Positions 60,994 to 64,000 of a stretch of 64,000 nt of DNA are shown one piece after another. The stretch's first letter is position 1, and each line of letters begins with the position of its first letter. The notes beneath the pieces are model-generated. The model ran no database searches and was not told where the DNA came from. It was given only the letters and a program-made list of their open reading frames with translations. Source of the DNA: CAVTOA01 sp963736285 (lineage in GTDB: Bacteria; Actinomycetota; Actinomycetes; Mycobacteriales; QHCE01). Position numbers and translations under genes: made by a program. The DNA is taken from contig CAVTOA010000003.1 in NCBI GenBank assembly GCA_963736285.1, positions 186,001 to 250,000 on the forward strand. Direction: 5' to 3'.

Positions 60994-62046
60994 GTGACCG
61001 TCGTGCTCGGCATTGAAACCTCCTGCGACGAGACCGGGGCTGGCCTGGTCCGCGACGGCGCGCTGCTCGGCGAGGCCCTCGCCTCGTCCATGGAAGAGCA
61101 CGTGCGGTTCGGCGGCGTCGTCCCAGAGATCGCCGCTCGGGCGCACCTGCAAGCGCTCGTTCCCTGCGTGCGCACCGCCCTTGAACGAGCCAATCTGACA
61201 CTCAACGACGTCGGGGCCGTGGCTGTTACCGCCGCCCCAGGCTTGGCGTCGTCGCTGCAAGTGGGGGTCGCTGCGGCAAAGTCATATGCGCTGGCATTGG
61301 GGGTGCCGATCTATGCGGTGCATCACCTGGCCGGCCATGCCGCCGCCGACACGCTGGAGCATGGTCCCTTCCCCCAGCGGTGCGTCGCACTCATTGTGTC
61401 CGGCGGACATACCTCGTTGTTGGTGTTGCGCGATCTCGCGCGGGACCCGGTTGAACATATCGGCGACACCCGCGACGACGCGGCCGGCGAGGCATTCGAC
61501 AAGGTCGCTCGAGTCCTCGGCCTCTCCTATCCAGGCGGACCCAGCATCGACGCCGCAGCTCGCGACGGAGACCCGGACGCGGTGGCGTTCCCTCGCGGCT
61601 TGACCGGCCCGCGCGATGCGAAATATGCGTTCTCTTTTTCCGGGCTCAAGACCTCGGTCGCCCGCTATGTCGAACGAGCTACCGCCTCGGGCCGCACCGT
61701 CAACGTTCCCGACGTTGCCGCGTCCTTCCAGGAAGCCGTGGCCGATGTGCTGACTAAGAAAGCCATCGCCGCGTGTCAGGAATATGACGCCAACACCCTC
61801 GTTGTCGTCGGTGGCGTCGCCGCGAACAGCAGAGTGCGCTCGCTCGCCGAACAGCGTTGCACGGCGGCCGGCATTGAGCTACGAGTTCCGCCAATCCAGT
61901 TGTGTACCGACAACGGGGCCATGATCGCCGCCGTCGGCGACCTGCTGGTGCGTGCCGATGCTCCACCGTCTCGTCTGGACTTCTCCGCGACGCCATCGTT
62001 ACGGCTGCACAATGCACTGTTGACGGCGACAACCGCTCCCGTCTAG
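60994..62046 (+). CDS. tsaD: tRNA N6-threonylcarbamoyladenosine transferase
   Basis: 350 residues of the Kae1/TsaD family, which with TsaB and TsaE adds t6A37 to tRNAs reading ANN codons. GIETSCDETGAGLV, PEIAARAHLQAL, the metal motif HHLAGHAA, SGGHTSLL, GEAFDKVARVLGL and VGGVAANSRVR are all present. GTG 60994 behind GAGGAG. Its usual partners tsaB, tsaE and rimI are not beside it in this window. Confidence 0.97.
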   Translation: MTVVLGIETSCDETGAGLVRDGALLGEALASSMEEHVRFGGVVPEIAARAHLQALVPCVRTALERANLTLNDVGAVAVTAAPGLASSLQVGVAAAKSYALALGVPIYAVHHLAGHAAADTLEHGPFPQRCVALIVSGGHTSLLVLRDLARDPVEHIGDTRDDAAGEAFDKVARVLGLSYPGGPSIDAAARDGDPDAVAFPRGLTGPRDAKYAFSFSGLKTSVARYVERATASGRTVNVPDVAASFQEAVADVLTKKAIAACQEYDANTLVVVGGVAANSRVRSLAEQRCTAAGIELRVPPIQLCTDNGAMIAAVGDLLVRADAPPSRLDFSATPSLRLHNALLTATTAPV

Positions 62047-62054
62047 CAGTGCGG

Positions 62055-64000
62055 TTAGACAACCGTGTGTGACTGAGCACTGCCGCTAAACGCAGTCCAC
62101 AGTCCGGAATAGACACCAGCAGCCCGCAGCAGCTCGGCGTGAGTTCCCACCTCGGCTATCCGACCCGCCTCTACCACCACGATGCGGTCCGCGCGGGCCG
62201 CAGTGGTTAACCGGTGCGCCACCACCAGGGTTGTCCGCTGACCCGCGAGCCGATCGCTGGCCCGGGTTACCGCTGCCTCCGTTGCCAGGTCGAGCGCTGC
62301 GGTCGCCTCATCCATGAGCAGAATGTCAGGCTGCACCAACTGCGCTCGGGCCAACGCGATCAGCTGCCGCTGCCCGGTAGAGAGGTTACGACCTCGCTCA
62401 GTAATGGTGTGGTAGTAACCGCCGTCGAGGTGGGCGATCATTTCGTGCGCGCCGACCGCACGCGCTGCGGACTCCACCTCAGCGTCACTCGCATGTGGAC
62501 GGCCATAGGAGATGTTCTCCGCGACCGTTCCGGGGAACAGATACGGCTCCTGCGGCACTACTCCCAGCCGGTGTCGGTACGCCGCTAGATCGTAGTCCCG
62601 TACGTCTATCCCATCGACGAGAATCCGTCCGCCGGACACGTCATAAAATCGGGACACGAGTTTGACCAATGTGGACTTTCCCGCGCCGGTCGCGCCCACC
62701 AGGGCTACCGTCTCGCCGGGTGCGACGGTCAGGTTGACACCAGACAGCGCCTCCTGTCCCCCTTCTTGATAGGCAAAGTGAACGTTGTCGAAGACGATCT
62801 CGCCAGCCAACCGAGGCACTGGCCGGGGCTCCGATGCCTCCGGAGTGCCGGACGGGGTCCGCAGCAGATCACGGAGTCGGTGCAATCCGACCCGCGCTTG
62901 CTGATAGCCATCGAATACCTGCGAGAGATCCTGCACCGGCGAGAAGAACATCTCCAAGTAGATCAGGTACGCGATGAGCGCACCCGCGGTCAACTCTTTG
63001 TTGTGGACAAAGTGCGCACCCACGATGAGCACCAATGCCGCGGCGACGTCCGACAAAAATTGCACGAACGGGAAATACGTCGCGATGTAACGCTGAGCCC
63101 GCAAGCGAAGCATCCGGTAGTCGTTGCTGCGTTCGATGAAGCGCTCCCGGTTGTGCCCTTCGCGGCGGTAAGCCTGGGTGGTCCGCATGCCGGCGACGTT
63201 TTCTTGCAGGTCCGCGTTCACTGCGCTGACAGCCTCGCGAGCTTCGGTATAGGCGACAGATGATCGGGCGCGGAAGAGCAACGTCGCCACAATGAGCACC
63301 GGCACCGTGGTCAACACCACCAAGCCAAGCGCCAGATCCAACATCAGCAGCGCAACCAGAATCCCGAAAAACAACAGGATGCTAATGACCGCGGTGGTGA
63401 GACCCGTTTGCAAAAAAGTTGATAGCGCATCGATGTCGGTGGTCATGCGGGTCATAATTCTGCCGGACATTTCACGCTCGTAGTAGTCGAGCCCCAGCCG
63501 CTGTAGATGGGCAAATGTCTTGACGCGCAAGGTGTAGAGAAAGCGCTCGCCCGTGCGACCGGTCACGTAGGTCTGGGCAATGTTGATGCCCCAGTCGGCG
63601 ATCACCAACGCCAAGCCCATTATTGACACCGTCACGACGGCATTGAATGCGCCTCGAGTAATGCCATCGTCGATTCCCGACCGGAAAAAAATCGGCAGAA
63701 CCACACTGGCCACCGCATCGAGTGCGACCAGAAGTAAACCCAAGAGCAATGGCCACGTCAGGGAACGCAATAACCGCCGCAAGGTGAACTCGGGGTCTGG
63801 CGCCCGTGCCGCATTGTCGTCAATATCTGGCGTTTCCGTTGCTGGCGGAAGCGCCCGTACCTGAGCCAGCAGCTCAGGTGTCGGCCGCATGCTCGCGAGC
63901 ATGCCCCCCATGGGTCCTCGACCACCCGGGCCGCCCGCTGACAGACCGCGGCCCGATGCCTCGTCGATATCGGATCTCGGCGGTGCTTTGTCTGGATCCC
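62055..64000 (-). CDS. ABC exporter, fused membrane and ATPase domains, 5' end beyond window
   Basis: At least 618 residues from ATG 63911, but the frame stays open to the right edge (GRGLSAGGPGGRGP precedes that Met), and such Gly-rich heads are usual in this family, so the true start is probably outside. Six helices (about 55-330) are followed by a full ATPase: Walker A GATGAGKST, Q-loop VVPQEPYLFPGT, signature LSTGQRQLIALARA, Walker B ILLMDEATAALD and the H-loop VVAHRL. It is a type IV multidrug or lipid exporter half; the partner half may lie outside the window. It meets tsaD tail to tail. Confidence 0.93.
   Translation of the reverse strand, partial: DPDKAPPRSDIDEASGRGLSAGGPGGRGPMGGMLASMRPTPELLAQVRALPPATETPDIDDNAARAPDPEFTLRRLLRSLTWPLLLGLLLVALDAVASVVLPIFFRSGIDDGITRGAFNAVVTVSIMGLALVIADWGINIAQTYVTGRTGERFLYTLRVKTFAHLQRLGLDYYEREMSGRIMTRMTTDIDALSTFLQTGLTTAVISILLFFGILVALLMLDLALGLVVLTTVPVLIVATLLFRARSSVAYTEAREAVSAVNADLQENVAGMRTTQAYRREGHNRERFIERSNDYRMLRLRAQRYIATYFPFVQFLSDVAAALVLIVGAHFVHNKELTAGALIAYLIYLEMFFSPVQDLSQVFDGYQQARVGLHRLRDLLRTPSGTPEASEPRPVPRLAGEIVFDNVHFAYQEGGQEALSGVNLTVAPGETVALVGATGAGKSTLVKLVSRFYDVSGGRILVDGIDVRDYDLAAYRHRLGVVPQEPYLFPGTVAENISYGRPHASDAEVESAARAVGAHEMIAHLDGGYYHTITERGRNLSTGQRQLIALARAQLVQPDILLMDEATAALDLATEAAVTRASDRLAGQRTTLVVAHRLTTAARADRIVVVEAGRIAEVGTHAELLRAAGVYSGLWTAFSGSAQSHTVV

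Overview
This window is chromosomal DNA from an actinomycete. GTG and TTG starts are common, the coding density is high, and there are marker families such as DUF397, DUF2017-ClpS, an actinobacterial LPxTG/thioester surface-protein pair and a SigC-like ECF sigma factor. By eye the GC content is moderate for an actinomycete (about 60%). The block HNH nuclease - GlbO - alpha-glucosidase - EttA and the pairs oligoribonuclease/tRNA-His and DUF2017-ClpS/PncB resemble mycobacterial gene neighbourhoods. DUF397 genes and the thioester surface proteins point instead to non-mycolate actinomycetes, so I do not name an order. I see no intact transposon, phage, CRISPR array or rRNA operon. The only mobile-element trace is a short decayed fragment resembling the start of an IS607-type recombinase.

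Layout. 1-4.2 kb: a kinase-like gene running off the left edge, a cation efflux carrier, an HNH nuclease and an MscS channel. 4.3-13.5 kb: a drug/solute exporter, truncated haemoglobin, alpha-glucosidase, EttA, a sugar-binding lipoprotein and the trehalose pair otsA-otsB. 13.5-17.5 kb: a CobB-like protein that lacks its glutaminase residues, a TauE/SafE permease, an unknown protein and a second-type SSB. 17.8-21.2 kb: two LPxTG surface proteins with thioester-type domains around a tRNA-Arg. 21.2-28.8 kb: sigma factor, flavin reductase, glucose-dehydrogenase-like enzyme, oligoribonuclease, tRNA-His, Fpg/Nei glycosylase, L,D-transpeptidase, tRNA-Lys and an RlmA-type methyltransferase. 28.9-34.1 kb is more accessory: two DUF397 genes flanking an MFS exporter, a glycosyltransferase, a Gly/Tyr-rich membrane protein and a hydrolase. 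34.2-45.1 kb: gltX, then a copper-type cluster. 45.2-64 kb: peroxiredoxin, tRNA-Leu, rdgB-rph, clpS, pncB, ctaD, Sel1 and lipoproteins, metE, tsaD and an ABC exporter running off the right edge.

The most interesting stretch is 35.7-45.1 kb. A CsoR repressor with a complete Cu(I) site sits upstream of a P1B-type ATPase that has lost both cysteines of its N-terminal metal domain and the second cysteine of its membrane CPC motif. Next come a YcnI-type protein, a CopC-CopD fusion and a zinc-finger anti-sigma factor. A divergent SigC-like ECF sigma gene follows, split by what looks like a single-base insertion, and leads a coupled operon of a MauE/DoxX-type membrane protein, a CPHC thioredoxin-fold protein and an unknown membrane protein. 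Three exported proteins of this cluster (YcnI, CopC-CopD and the unknown) are each predicted to start with histidine after signal cleavage, which fits copper binding through the N-terminus.

Other observations worth checking are the thioester-domain surface protein in which the bond-forming cysteine is serine, the glutaminase-dead CobB homologue, a palindromic element of about 55 bp present in two intergenic copies, and a 102-bp inverted-repeat element with a perfect inner palindrome. All functional calls come from reading motifs by eye; no database search was possible.
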